27,291 nucleotides of DNA from contig JBCCTF010000039.1 of NCBI GenBank assembly GCA_039198765.1, forward strand, positions 1-27,291, read 5' to 3'. The stretch comes from Parvularcula sp039198765. Its GTDB lineage: Bacteria > Pseudomonadota > Alphaproteobacteria > Caulobacterales > Parvularculaceae. The notes under the pieces were generated by a model that saw only the letters and a list, made by a program, of their open reading frames with translations, was not told the origin of the DNA and ran no database searches. Below, one piece after another: positions 13,974-22,098 of this stretch (within the stretch, counting starts at the first letter, position 1; every line of letters starts with the position of its first letter). The translations under genes and the position numbers were made by a program.

Positions 13974-14660
13974 TCAGGGCAGAAGCGGGTCGAACCTCGA
14001 GAATGTGCGGTTCCGCGAGTATCCGCCGCCACCAAGGCCGAACTCGTCTTCGATTCGAGAGAGAGCGATGATGGCTTCTGTCCGGTCGCGTTCAGCCCAA
14101 CGGATGCGGCGGAGTTGCTCGCGCTGGCGGAAGGGGAAGGCATCGAGATCGCGGAGCGAGTTGCGCAGAGAATTCTCCGCACGCCGACGTTCTTTTTTGC
14201 CTAGGTCGTCACGCCGAAGCTTGCGTCGCATGTTGCGGATGTTCTGCTGATCCCAACGATAGGAACTGAGCAGGGAATCAAGCGCACGCTCGGCAGACCT
14301 GATCTCGCGCTCAACTTGCCAGACGCGGCGTGAAGCACCGTGGATACGGCTGAGGTCTGGGGCGATGCCGCACTCGCCGACGCTGCCAACACCCCTCAAG
14401 CCTGCAGAATAGACCCCTTGGGGCGTGCAGAAACTCTTGAGGCCGACCTGGCGCCCCTCTTCCCAGGCGGCGAAATCGGGGGCGATGCCGAAGCGATTGC
14501 AGGAGGACGTGTAACGCTCAAATGCGCCCACGGTGGAGCCCAAGCTGCCGTCCGCGCGGCCGCGGGCACCCCAATCGGCCAGCTGGCACTCTTCCTCGGA
14601 AAGGGTCGAGCACCCGGCCAGAACGAGAGCCACAAACAGGACCAACAGCGCATTCTTCAC
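13974..14660 (-). CDS. DUF2799 family lipoprotein, copy 2
   Basis: A 228-residue paralogue of the neighbouring lipoprotein. I place the start at the GTG at 14660, since GAGAGGGG lies seven bases before it. The resulting N-terminus, MKNALLVLFVALVLAGC, is an ideal lipoprotein signal (LAGC, Cys17), whereas the longer open frame adds 27 atypical residues. The DUF2799 pattern is clear: DWGARGRADGSLGS, a conserved Cys, then EEGRQVGLKSFCTPQGVYSAG. A long Arg/Glu-rich helix follows, ending in a Gly-rich segment. It has diverged considerably from copy 1 outside the conserved Cys/Gly pattern. It lies directly downstream of lolD, whose product helps deliver lipoproteins to the outer membrane. Confidence 0.83.
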   Translation of the reverse strand: MKNALLVLFVALVLAGCSTLSEEECQLADWGARGRADGSLGSTVGAFERYTSSCNRFGIAPDFAAWEEGRQVGLKSFCTPQGVYSAGLRGVGSVGECGIAPDLSRIHGASRRVWQVEREIRSAERALDSLLSSYRWDQQNIRNMRRKLRRDDLGKKERRRAENSLRNSLRDLDAFPFRQREQLRRIRWAERDRTEAIIALSRIEDEFGLGGGGYSRNRTFSRFDPLLP

Positions 14661-14756
14661 AGGCAAACCCCTCTCCCAACACCCAAGCCGAGCGGCATTA
14701 AGATTCAACGCTAGCACGAATATTTTCGGGGGGAAGAGCACGCATCGCGTGTGAAG

Positions 14757-15428
14757 TTAGCCCACCAGCTGCTTGTCTTTGATGCGCAATTGGCGCGGGA
14801 GGCGGCCTGCAAGGCCTTCATCGTGGGTGGCGACGAGGAGCGCCGTGCCCTCTTCCTCCACCACGCCGCGGAACAGCTCGAACACGCGGGACGATGTCTC
14901 TTGGTCAAGGTTACCCGTCGGTTCATCGGCGAGGATGAGCCGCGGTTTGTTCATCAGCGCCCTGGCAATGGCGACGCGTTGCTTCTCACCACCGGAGAGC
15001 TGGGCCGGTTGATGCTCCAGCCGCTCGCCAAGGCCCAGCCGCTCCAGCAGCGGCACGGCGCGCGCCTTCGCTGCGTCGAAACCGTGGCCGGCGATCAGCA
15101 TAGGGATCATCGCGTTTCGCAGGGCGGTGAACTCGGGGAGCAGATGGTGGAACTGATAGACGAAGCCAATCCGCTCCCGCCGCAGCGCCGTGCGCGCGCG
15201 ATCACTGAGGCGCGACGTAGACTGATCATCGACGATGACCTCGCCCTCAGTGGGTTTCTCAAGCAGGCCTGCAATGTGCAGGAGAGAGGATTTCCCCGAA
15301 CCCGATGGGCCGAGGAGCGCCGTCGCCTCACCAGGCGCGAGGTGCAGGTTGAGATTGTCGAAGACGAGCAGGTCGCCATAGCGCCTGGTCACCGCATCGA
15401 GCTTCAAAGCAGAGGCTGCATCACTCAT
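14757..15428 (-). CDS. lolD: Lipoprotein-releasing ABC transporter ATP-binding protein LolD
   Basis: The 223-residue ATPase of the Lol system, which extracts mature lipoproteins from the inner membrane for transfer to the outer membrane. It has Walker A GPSGSGKS (40-47), the Q-loop FVYQFHHLLPEFTALRN, which is typical of LolD, signature LSGGEKQRVAIARAL, Walker B LILADEPTGNLD and the H-loop ATHD. The frame opens 35 codons earlier, but the ATG at 15428 overlaps the permease stop by eight bases (ATGAGTGA) and gives a normal N-terminus. It is the second gene of a lolC/E-lolD operon. Confidence 0.95.
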   Translation of the reverse strand: MSDAASALKLDAVTRRYGDLLVFDNLNLHLAPGEATALLGPSGSGKSSLLHIAGLLEKPTEGEVIVDDQSTSRLSDRARTALRRERIGFVYQFHHLLPEFTALRNAMIPMLIAGHGFDAAKARAVPLLERLGLGERLEHQPAQLSGGEKQRVAIARALMNKPRLILADEPTGNLDQETSSRVFELFRGVVEEEGTALLVATHDEGLAGRLPRQLRIKDKQLVG

Positions 15429-16713
15429 ACCGAAGCGCCTCCACAGGATCGAGCCGCGACGCCCGCCACGACGGATACGCCGCTGAGAGGAGCGCCATCG
15501 ACATGGCGAAGACAAGCACAGCGAGAACCTCACCAGGCTCGAACACTGAGGGCACTTGGTCGAGATAGTAAACCTGCGGCGGGAAGAGCGCGATGTTCAG
15601 GTTTTCCGATACGAACTTCTCAATCGGTGCGATGTTCATGGCCACGAGAGACCCAAGGACAACGCCGAACAAGGCGCCAGTCACACCGATCAGTGCACCG
15701 ACCATCAAGAAGATACGGAGCACCGCACCACTCGAGGCACCCATGGTGCGCAGGACGGCAATGTCCGCGTTCTTATCCTTCACGAGCATCACGAGGCTGG
15801 AAATGATGTTCAGTGTCGCAATAGCGATGATCACGAACAGGATGATCCGCATGAGCGCACGTTCAACTTCCAACGCGATGAAGAACGACTCAAACCGATT
15901 TTTCCAGGTGAGCGTTGTGTACTCACCTTGGGCAGCAAGCGCGATGTCAGGCAGATAGAGCTCGACCTCTTGCGCGCGCTCAACCCGCATTTCGATTTCG
16001 GTGATCCGTCCGCGCTTCCCCGCAAAGAGCTGCGCCTGCTCAAGCGGCATGTAGATGTAGATGTTGTCGTACTCGAAGTTTCCGATCGAAAAGACGGCGT
16101 CCACACGGAAAGACTTTTGCGTCGTAGGCAGTCGGCCAAACGGCGTTTCTTTGCCGCTGCCTGTCACGAGGGTCACGTAGTCCCCGACGCTAACGCCAAT
16201 GGTGGTCGCCACACCGGACGCGACGGCAATACCATCACCGCCAAACTCACCCTGTCCAAAGGCCTCAAGCGTCCCTCTCAGGACTTTATCCGGGCGCGAC
16301 ACATCCTCGATCTTCGCAAGGTCTTCCGGCCGCACCCCTTGAACGTAGACACCGGTCTGCCCGACGGAGCCGTTCACGGCGTAGGCCTGAACCTTCAGTA
16401 CAGGGACGGCAAAGTTGACCCCGTCCACGTTCTCGAGCCGATCCACAAGACCGTCATCCTGGAACGAGGTCGCGTAGGCGGGTTGAAGAAACACATGCCC
16501 GTTCACGCCGAGCAGCTGATCAAGCAGCGTGATGCGGAAGCCCTGCATCACCGACATTACGATGATCAGCGCCGCCACGGCCAGCGTGATCGCCGCGAAG
16601 GAGATGATGGAGATCAGGCTCACCCCCGCCCCGCGCCGCGTTGCGCGCAGATAGCGGAAAGCCAGCATCCGCTCGAACAGCCCAAAAGGTCGGGGCGACG
16701 TCGTCTCACTCAT
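15421..16713 (-). CDS. Lipoprotein-releasing ABC transporter permease LolC/E
   Basis: A 430-residue inner-membrane permease. Residues 1-24 are cytoplasmic (ending FERMLAFRYLRATRR), the first helix spans about 33-56 (ISIISFAAITLAVAALIIVM), and a large periplasmic MacB-like domain follows to about 280. The FtsX-type C-terminal bundle then has three helices, with LVMLVKDKNADIAVLRTMGAS between them and the ending PSWRASRLDPVEALRYE. The ATG at 16713 is preferred to an upstream TTG because it gives the standard MSE...PFGLFERMLAFRYL start. Only one permease gene accompanies lolD, as is common in alphaproteobacteria, so it may act as a homodimer. I do not choose between lolC and lolE. Confidence 0.93.
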   Translation of the reverse strand: MSETTSPRPFGLFERMLAFRYLRATRRGAGVSLISIISFAAITLAVAALIIVMSVMQGFRITLLDQLLGVNGHVFLQPAYATSFQDDGLVDRLENVDGVNFAVPVLKVQAYAVNGSVGQTGVYVQGVRPEDLAKIEDVSRPDKVLRGTLEAFGQGEFGGDGIAVASGVATTIGVSVGDYVTLVTGSGKETPFGRLPTTQKSFRVDAVFSIGNFEYDNIYIYMPLEQAQLFAGKRGRITEIEMRVERAQEVELYLPDIALAAQGEYTTLTWKNRFESFFIALEVERALMRIILFVIIAIATLNIISSLVMLVKDKNADIAVLRTMGASSGAVLRIFLMVGALIGVTGALFGVVLGSLVAMNIAPIEKFVSENLNIALFPPQVYYLDQVPSVFEPGEVLAVLVFAMSMALLSAAYPSWRASRLDPVEALRYE

Positions 16714-16810
16714 AGGCGAAGGAACCTCAGCATCGGGATCGCGTTTGACAAGAACCGGCCCCCCGGTAAAGCCAAGCGCCAATGATCATTCGGTTACGGG
16801 AATGTCTTGC

Positions 16811-17470
16811 ATGACTTGGTCAGCTACACTGAGCCCGTTGCCCGGCGAGACTCCCCTTGAAGGACGCACCTGTTCCCTGCTCCCCGTGGCGTGGCCAGAG
16901 CCAGGGACATCACTCGTCGTGCTGATGGCCGCCGAACCGCACGATCTTTGGACCTATATGCCGATCCAACCTCCCGGATCGCCCGCCGACCTCCGCGAGA
17001 CGATTCACAAGATCAACAATGCGCCCGGCCAAGCCATGATGGTGATCACATCGCCGTCCGGCGCCGCGATGGGCATGGGCGCGTTCCTGCGCATCCGACC
17101 GGAACATGGCAGCGCTGAGCTGGGCTCGATCGCCTACAGCCACCTGATGCAGCGCAGCGTCGCCGGAACCGAGGCGATGTTCTTGATGATGCGGCACCTG
17201 TTCGATGATCTGGGCTACAGGCGCTGCGAATGGAAATGCCACGCGGGGAATAGGCCGTCCAACGCAGCGGCCAAGCGCCTGGGTTTCGTCTACGAAGGGA
17301 CGTTCCGCCAGGACATGTGGCTTAAGGGCGCCAACCGCGATACCGCCTGGTATTCGATCGCCGACAAGGAGTGGCCGAGCCGAAAGGCAGCCCTAGAGGC
17401 TTGGCTCGCGCCTGAGAATTTTGACGCGGAGGGGCGACAGCGCGCACCCCTCCGGCGCCTTGTAGATTGA
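16811..17470 (+). CDS. GNAT family N-acetyltransferase (RimJ/RimL-like)
   Basis: A 219-residue acetyltransferase of the RimL-like subgroup. The pattern PLEGRTCSLLPV near the start, IRPEHGSAELGSIAYSHLMQR (beta strands before the CoA site), EAMFLMMRHLFDDLGYRRCEWK and NRPSNAAAKRLGFVYEGTFRQDM are typical. The last is the acetyl-CoA binding and C-terminal region. Three possible starts exist; the ATG at 16811 fits the family N-terminus (MTWSATLSPLPGETPLEGR) and has GGGA nine bases before it. It is divergent from the lol operon and converges with the acyl-CoA dehydrogenase, with only three bases between the stops. The substrate is unknown. Confidence 0.85.
   Translation: MTWSATLSPLPGETPLEGRTCSLLPVAWPEPGTSLVVLMAAEPHDLWTYMPIQPPGSPADLRETIHKINNAPGQAMMVITSPSGAAMGMGAFLRIRPEHGSAELGSIAYSHLMQRSVAGTEAMFLMMRHLFDDLGYRRCEWKCHAGNRPSNAAAKRLGFVYEGTFRQDMWLKGANRDTAWYSIADKEWPSRKAALEAWLAPENFDAEGRQRAPLRRLVD
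17427..17454. terminator. Possible hairpin at the 3' end of the GNAT gene
   Basis: CGGAGGGG and CCCCTCCG form an eight-base perfect stem with a 12-base loop inside the last codons of the acetyltransferase gene, 20 bases past the dehydrogenase stop on the other strand. There is no real T run on either side, so a terminator role is only possible. Confidence 0.3.
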
Positions 17471-17473
17471 TCT

Positions 17474-19273
17474 TTACGCGGACAGCAGCTCGGGATCGAG
17501 GGGAGCCACCGTCTCCGCACCCGCTGTCACCGCCGGGGCGAAGCCGCTGGCGCGGGGGAGCAGATTGTCGGCGTAGAAGCTGGCGATCTGGATGCGGCTG
17601 TCGAGGTAGGCCGCTTCGCTGCCTGCGTTCGCTTTCATCTCTTCCGCGACAAGGGCAGAGCGCAGGAGGTAGTGGCCGCCCGTGACGTAGCCGAACTGTT
17701 CCAGGAACGGCGTCGCTCCTGCGAGGCCTTTCTCGGGGTCCTCACCCATGGCAGCGACCATCCACTCCGTGTTCTGACGAAGGGATGCGGCTTCGAGGGC
17801 GAGACGTTCGCCGGCCCGCTGCAGGTCGGCGTTCGACGAAGCTTTGAGGACCGCTGCGTTCTCTTCCACCTCAGCGATGAAGTCGTAGGCGAGCTTGCCC
17901 GCGCCCATGCCGAGCTTCCGGCCCACGAGGTCCATGGCCTGGATGCCGTTGGTGCCTTCATAGATCGTGCAGATGCGCACATCACGGAAGAATTGCGCCG
18001 CACCCGTCTCTTCGACGAAGCCCATGCCGCCGTGGATCTGGATCCCGATGTTGGTGGTCTCCATCGCCCGGTCGCTGGCGAAGGCTTTGGAGATCGGCGT
18101 CAGCAGCTCTTCCCGCTCTTTCGCAGTGCGCGCTTCGGCCTCGTCTGTGGACCGTCTTGCCACGTCGTAACAGACCATGTTGGCGTAGCAGATCGCACGG
18201 CTGGCGTCGGTCAGGGCCTTCATCGTGTAGAGCTGGCGACGAACGTCAGCATGCTGCCAAATCGGAATGGTCGGGCCGGACTTTACGCCAAACGGGCGGC
18301 CTTGGGTTCGGTCTTGCGCATAGGCGAGCGCCTTTTGGAAGGAGGCTTCCGCCACGCCCGCGGCCTGCATGCCCACGTCGATGCGGGCAGCGTTCATCAT
18401 GACGAACATGTTCTTCAGGCCCTCGTTCTCCGTGCCCACCAGGGTGCCGAGGCATTCGTCGTTGTCGCCAAAGGACATCACGCAAGTTGGCGAGCCATGC
18501 TGGCCCAGCTTCTCTTCGATGCCGACGATTTTGACGTCATTCTGCTGGCCAATGTTGCCTTCGTCATCCACACGGAACTTCGGCACAAGGAACATCGAGA
18601 TACCGCGAGTCCCCTCGGGCGCATCGGGCAAGCGCGCGAGGACCAGGTGGACGATGTTGTCCGCCATGTCGTGGTCGCCGTAGGAGATCCAGACCTTGTT
18701 GCCTTTGATCCGGTAGGTTCCATCACCGACAGGCTCAGCTTTCGTCCGTATACCGCTAAGGTCAGACCCCGACTGCGGCTCTGACAGGTTCATGGTGCCT
18801 GACCATTCCGCCGTCACCAGCTTCTCAAGGTAGAGCCGCTTCTGGTCGTCCGTACCATGATTAAGCAGCGCCTTCACCGCTGCGGTGGTCAGCATCGTGC
18901 CCATCGAGAAGCTGATGCAGCCGCCTTGCATGGCGTCGCAGACAGCAATCGCTATGGCGTTCGGCAGGTTCTGCCCGCCCCACTCTTCCGGGAACGCGAC
19001 GGAGTTCCAGCCTGCCTCGACATACTGGCCGTACGCCTCTTTGAAGCCAGGCGTCGTAAACACCTTGCCGTTCTCCAGCCGCGCGCCTTGCTGGTCTGAG
19101 GTCCAGTTGAGCGGCGCGAGCACATCGTTCGAGAACTTGCCCGCCTCGTTCAGGATCGCTTCGACGAAATCATCGGACAGATCGTCGAAAGCGCCGGTGG
19201 CGCGGACGGCATCGAAATTGGCGGCGGTGTTCAGAAGGAACTGCATGTCCCGAACGGGGGCTTGGTAAGTCAT
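17474..19273 (-). CDS. Acyl-CoA dehydrogenase, DmdC-like long form
   Basis: A 599-residue FAD-dependent acyl-CoA dehydrogenase of the long class with an extra C-terminal domain. Signature regions are MNLSEPQSGSDL (161-172, FAD/substrate), GNKVWISYGDHD (191-202), QIHGGMGFVEE (412-422) and the catalytic Glu in CTIYEGTNGIQAMDLVGRKL (E439). The C-terminal 130 residues form the additional helical domain. Length and the ending match 3-methylmercaptopropionyl-CoA dehydrogenase (DmdC) and related enzymes, but this family is wide and many members act on other acyl-CoAs. AGGGAG lies 11 bases before the ATG. It appears to be monocistronic, with no electron-transfer flavoprotein gene nearby. Confidence 0.92.
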   Translation of the reverse strand: MTYQAPVRDMQFLLNTAANFDAVRATGAFDDLSDDFVEAILNEAGKFSNDVLAPLNWTSDQQGARLENGKVFTTPGFKEAYGQYVEAGWNSVAFPEEWGGQNLPNAIAIAVCDAMQGGCISFSMGTMLTTAAVKALLNHGTDDQKRLYLEKLVTAEWSGTMNLSEPQSGSDLSGIRTKAEPVGDGTYRIKGNKVWISYGDHDMADNIVHLVLARLPDAPEGTRGISMFLVPKFRVDDEGNIGQQNDVKIVGIEEKLGQHGSPTCVMSFGDNDECLGTLVGTENEGLKNMFVMMNAARIDVGMQAAGVAEASFQKALAYAQDRTQGRPFGVKSGPTIPIWQHADVRRQLYTMKALTDASRAICYANMVCYDVARRSTDEAEARTAKEREELLTPISKAFASDRAMETTNIGIQIHGGMGFVEETGAAQFFRDVRICTIYEGTNGIQAMDLVGRKLGMGAGKLAYDFIAEVEENAAVLKASSNADLQRAGERLALEAASLRQNTEWMVAAMGEDPEKGLAGATPFLEQFGYVTGGHYLLRSALVAEEMKANAGSEAAYLDSRIQIASFYADNLLPRASGFAPAVTAGAETVAPLDPELLSA

Positions 19274-19375
19274 AACGCGAGGGGCTCCCTGTACTTACGT
19301 GTTTGTCGTTTCGTCCCTCATGGGCCAACTGGGCGCGAGACGCAAAGTGACGAATAGAAGCCGCGGTCTCACAAC

Positions 19376-19407
19376 AAAAAACCTCGCCCGCACGAGGCGA
19401 GCGAGGT
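19376..19407 (-). terminator. Intrinsic terminator of the VPLPA-CTERM gene
   Basis: On the minus strand ACCTCGC (19407-19401) pairs with GCGAGGT (19387-19381) around a 13-base loop and runs directly into TTTTTT then GTTG. It lies about 32 bases after the stop of the gene at 19439. Confidence 0.85.
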
Positions 19408-19438
19408 CAGTTGATCAGGCCTCCGGAACGGAGTTGGA

Positions 19439-20080
19439 CTACTTCCGCGCGCGGCGCTTAGCAGCCAAAGCACCAATGCCGGCAATGAACAGAGGCAATG
19501 CCCCAGGAACCGGTACGGGCGCCGATGCGGAACGGAAGGCGACTTCGCCCAGGCCGTAAAAGTCTGGCGGGGCCAATGACGAGAGACCGACCACGTGGAA
19601 GACCATCGAGGTGACTTCGCTAAACGCGAAAACCTGTGCACTTTGCGAACCTGAGTTGGTCGCTAAAGCTTGCTGCGCCAGCACAGTTCCGAGAACACCA
19701 TTACTTCGGTCAGTGTCGTCGTCGATCTCCAAAGAAAATGAAGTCACTGCCCCCACACTACCGGTGTTCCAAATCGCGATCGCGTCGACAGTCGTCAGGC
19801 TCGCGAGGCTGAACGTGAACACTTGCGGACCGTTGCTTTCCGTGTTTGTGAAGCCGGTGCCGTCAAAATCATCGTGGAGCGTGGATGCCGTGTAGGAATC
19901 GAAGTCGGTGACACCAGGGGTGTAGGCTGCGTCGAGGCCTACCTGGTTGATGATGTCGGCGATAGGAAACCCGGGATTGCTCCCCTCCGGACTACTGATA
20001 GCGACGGGAGCGACGATGGACGTAGCATGGGCTAGACCAGTGGCAGCAACCACCGCGGCGGCAAAAGAAGCAATTTTCAT
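19439..20080 (-). CDS. VPLPA/PEP-CTERM sorting-domain secreted protein
   Basis: A 213-residue exported protein. The signal peptide is MKIASFAAAVVAATGLAHA (cleavage after about residue 19). The mature part resembles a discoidin-like beta sandwich: YTASTLHDDFDGTGFTNT and TVDAIAIWNTGSVGAVTSF with surrounding strands, which is an inference from pattern only. The last 25 residues (about 189-213) have VPVPGALPLF, a hydrophobic helix and the basic tail AKRRARK, the tripartite VPLPA form of the PEP-CTERM signal handled by exosortase-type proteins. I use the ATG at 20080 instead of one nine codons upstream because it gives a clean signal peptide and has GGGGA before it. No exosortase gene is in the window. 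The gene has its own terminator. Confidence 0.88.
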   Translation of the reverse strand: MKIASFAAAVVAATGLAHATSIVAPVAISSPEGSNPGFPIADIINQVGLDAAYTPGVTDFDSYTASTLHDDFDGTGFTNTESNGPQVFTFSLASLTTVDAIAIWNTGSVGAVTSFSLEIDDDTDRSNGVLGTVLAQQALATNSGSQSAQVFAFSEVTSMVFHVVGLSSLAPPDFYGLGEVAFRSASAPVPVPGALPLFIAGIGALAAKRRARK

Positions 20081-20094
20081 AGATGTCCCCAAGG

Positions 20095-20113
20095 TAACGT
20101 GAATCAAACGTTA
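20095..20113. promoter_or_regulatory. Inverted repeat in the divergent spacer
   Basis: TAACGT (20095-20100) and ACGTTA (20108-20113) are perfect arms with a seven-base spacer. The repeat lies 15 bases upstream of the VPLPA-CTERM gene and 55 bases upstream of the divergent Sua5-type gene. It could be an operator, but the size is small enough for chance. Confidence 0.3.
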
Positions 20114-20167
20114 TCACATAACACTTTATTTGCAAAGACCAGTTTCGAGCCGCAGCCTGGAGACACG

Positions 20168-21100
20168 ATGCCAGAACACGCCTTTCTTTCTGACGTCGCG
20201 GCAGCCGCGGACACGCTGGCATCGGGATCCGTTTGCGCGCTGCCAACGGAAACGGTCTACGGGCTGGCTGCCGTGGCAGAGAACGGTCAGGCCGTGGCGC
20301 AGGTCTACGCTGCGAAGGGGCGACCGAGCTTCAACCCACTGATCGTGCATTGCGCGAACCTCGAACAAGCCGCTGAGGTGGTGAAGCTCGACCACTGTGC
20401 GGCAAGCCTCGCCTCGCGCTTCTGGCCAGGACCGCTGACCATCGTTTTGGAGAAGCAGCCGGACGCACCTGTGTCAGAGCTTGCGGGCGCCGGGCTTGTC
20501 ACTCTGGCGGTGAGAGTACCGGCCCACCCCCTCATGGGCGCGGTGATTGAGGCGGTCGGCGCTCCCCTGGTGGCACCGTCCGCCAACCGCTCAGGCCGGT
20601 TGAGCCCGACAACGGCGGAGCATGTCGTCGAGGAGTTTGGCGGCAGCGTCCCCGTGCTCGACGGCGGTCCCTGCGAAGCGGGCATCGAGAGCACGATCAT
20701 CAGCTTGGCCAAAAGCCAGCCCACCCTCCTCCGTCCGGGCGCCATTGCCGCGGAGAAAATTGAAGCCGTCCTAGGTCACCCCCTCGGCAAACCCGGCGAC
20801 GGTATCGAAGCGCCGGGCATGATGACCAGCCACTATGCGCCCGAGGCGACCCTGCGCCTCAACGCGACGGCGGCGAAGCCGGGCGAAGTCCTCCTCGGCT
20901 TCGGGGACACGCCGGGCGCAACGCTCAATCTTTCAGCGGACGGACGGATCGAAGAAGCAGCAGCGAACCTTTTCGGGTTCCTTCGTCAGCTGGATCAGTT
21001 GGGCAAGCCCATCGCCGTGGCACCGATCCCTGAGACCGGCCTCGGCGTCGCGATCAACGACCGCCTCCGAAGAGCGGCCGCGCCTCGTCCTCAAGGATAG
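20168..21100 (+). CDS. sua5: L-threonylcarbamoyladenylate synthase (Sua5/YwlC type)
   Basis: A 310-residue enzyme that makes threonylcarbamoyl-AMP from threonine, bicarbonate and ATP, the first step of the t6A37 modification of ANN-decoding tRNAs. The YrdC domain (about 1-200) has ALPTETVYGLA (24-34), KGRPSFNPLIVH (50-61) and SANRSGRLSPT. The linker PGMMTSHYAP and the C-terminal Sua5 domain (about 225-310, ending AINDRLRRAA) mark the long Sua5 type instead of the short TsaC. The frame is open 23 codons earlier, but the ATG at 20168 has GGAG six bases before it. Its last 47 bases overlap the convergent gene at 21054. Confidence 0.95.
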   Translation: MPEHAFLSDVAAAADTLASGSVCALPTETVYGLAAVAENGQAVAQVYAAKGRPSFNPLIVHCANLEQAAEVVKLDHCAASLASRFWPGPLTIVLEKQPDAPVSELAGAGLVTLAVRVPAHPLMGAVIEAVGAPLVAPSANRSGRLSPTTAEHVVEEFGGSVPVLDGGPCEAGIESTIISLAKSQPTLLRPGAIAAEKIEAVLGHPLGKPGDGIEAPGMMTSHYAPEATLRLNATAAKPGEVLLGFGDTPGATLNLSADGRIEEAAANLFGFLRQLDQLGKPIAVAPIPETGLGVAINDRLRRAAAPRPQG

Positions 21101-21992
21101 GCGTGAAGTTCTTTTCCGTCTCGCCTATATAAGGCGTGCACTGATAGTTCTCTCCGCCCGGGTCCAAAACTGCGCAAAGCTGGCTCTTATGCGTATCCAC
21201 CCCGCCCCCGCGGACAGCCTCAAGGTTGAAATAGGTTTTGCCAAGGTTCCGCATGGCATAGGCCTGAAGATCGCAACCCTCACGACACTCCCTGTACGGA
21301 TCTTCGACAGGATCCATGATCAAATACGCCACGTTGTGGCCCATCGCTACAAGGCCCGCGATATCCTCCCGCTCGCAGGTCATCGTCGCGCCGGGGTTCA
21401 TCTCACCTGCGAGAATGAAGTCATCACGCTGATCATTCGCGCTGCAGATGTCCGTCGATTTCACGGTATCCACATCGAAAATCCCCGCTGGACGGTTCGT
21501 GTGCATCGCAATCACCAGCGGCACAGACTCAAACGCTGCGCGGAAATATTCTGTGTACGCCGAAAATCCGCGACGCCCGAAAATGCGATTCGGATCGCAC
21601 TCCGCATGGCGCGGCGGGCACGCGACTTTGAGATAACGCCGTTCATCAAACTCCACGGCAATGCCGCGACCACCAAAGACATGCACCGCCCAGACCATCG
21701 CACGGAACGCTTCGTTCTCGTCATCATGCAGGACCGCGAAGACGAGATCGTTCGTCTTCGCCTGATGGCGCACCTCGGTGATGCCGATGTCAGCGCCGCG
21801 CGAACGGACCGTGCCTTCGCTGATGCAGAGATCATCAAGCCAAGCGCGTTCGCCATCCGGCATCCTGCGAAAATCGCGATCGTCAAACTGGCCGAGCGCC
21901 TCAGGCGCGGGTCCGCACACCCCCTCAGCAGACGCGAAGCCAACGCTTAGCGCCATGAAAACGAAGCCGAAGACCCACAATCGCCCACCCAT
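21054..21992 (-). CDS. Exported protein of unknown function, possible M14/AstE-like fold
   Basis: A 312-residue protein with a signal peptide (MGGRLWVFGFVFMALSVGFA, cleavage near residue 22). I do not recognise a named family with certainty. It has a short HDDENEAF motif (H89, E92), DPNRIF (133-138), a His in IAMHTN (H164) and a Glu in YFNLEAV (E258). These occur in the order of the zinc carboxypeptidase/aspartoacylase pattern HxxE, DxNRxF, H, E. This suggests, but does not prove, an exported metallopeptidase or amidase. Several cysteines (for example in LKVACPP, HAECDP, STDICS and ECREGCDL) could form disulfides in the periplasm. The frame opens much earlier and another ATG exists at 22100, but only 21992 yields a signal peptide; its ribosome site is weak. 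The 3' end overlaps the Sua5-type gene by 47 bases. Confidence 0.75.
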   Translation of the reverse strand: MGGRLWVFGFVFMALSVGFASAEGVCGPAPEALGQFDDRDFRRMPDGERAWLDDLCISEGTVRSRGADIGITEVRHQAKTNDLVFAVLHDDENEAFRAMVWAVHVFGGRGIAVEFDERRYLKVACPPRHAECDPNRIFGRRGFSAYTEYFRAAFESVPLVIAMHTNRPAGIFDVDTVKSTDICSANDQRDDFILAGEMNPGATMTCEREDIAGLVAMGHNVAYLIMDPVEDPYRECREGCDLQAYAMRNLGKTYFNLEAVRGGGVDTHKSQLCAVLDPGGENYQCTPYIGETEKNFTPILEDEARPLFGGGR

Positions 21993-22098
21993 CGGATGAG
22001 CTTGCAAACAGATGCGCTCGCCGTCAACGCAGTGAAGGCGCTCGACTCCGCCGCCAAAGGACGAGAAAAGCGCACGGTTACGTGATCGGAGTGCAGCC

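Noticed and set aside
14751..15806. Open frame of about 351 codons antisense to lolD and the permease end
   Set aside because: Shadow of two firmly identified overlapping genes; product is His/Arg/Gln-rich with no motif.
15556..16785. Long open frame (about 409 codons) antisense to the Lol permease
   Set aside because: It lies wholly opposite a clear LolC/E gene, encodes a His/Arg-rich product without any family motif, and is explained by codon bias of GC-rich DNA.
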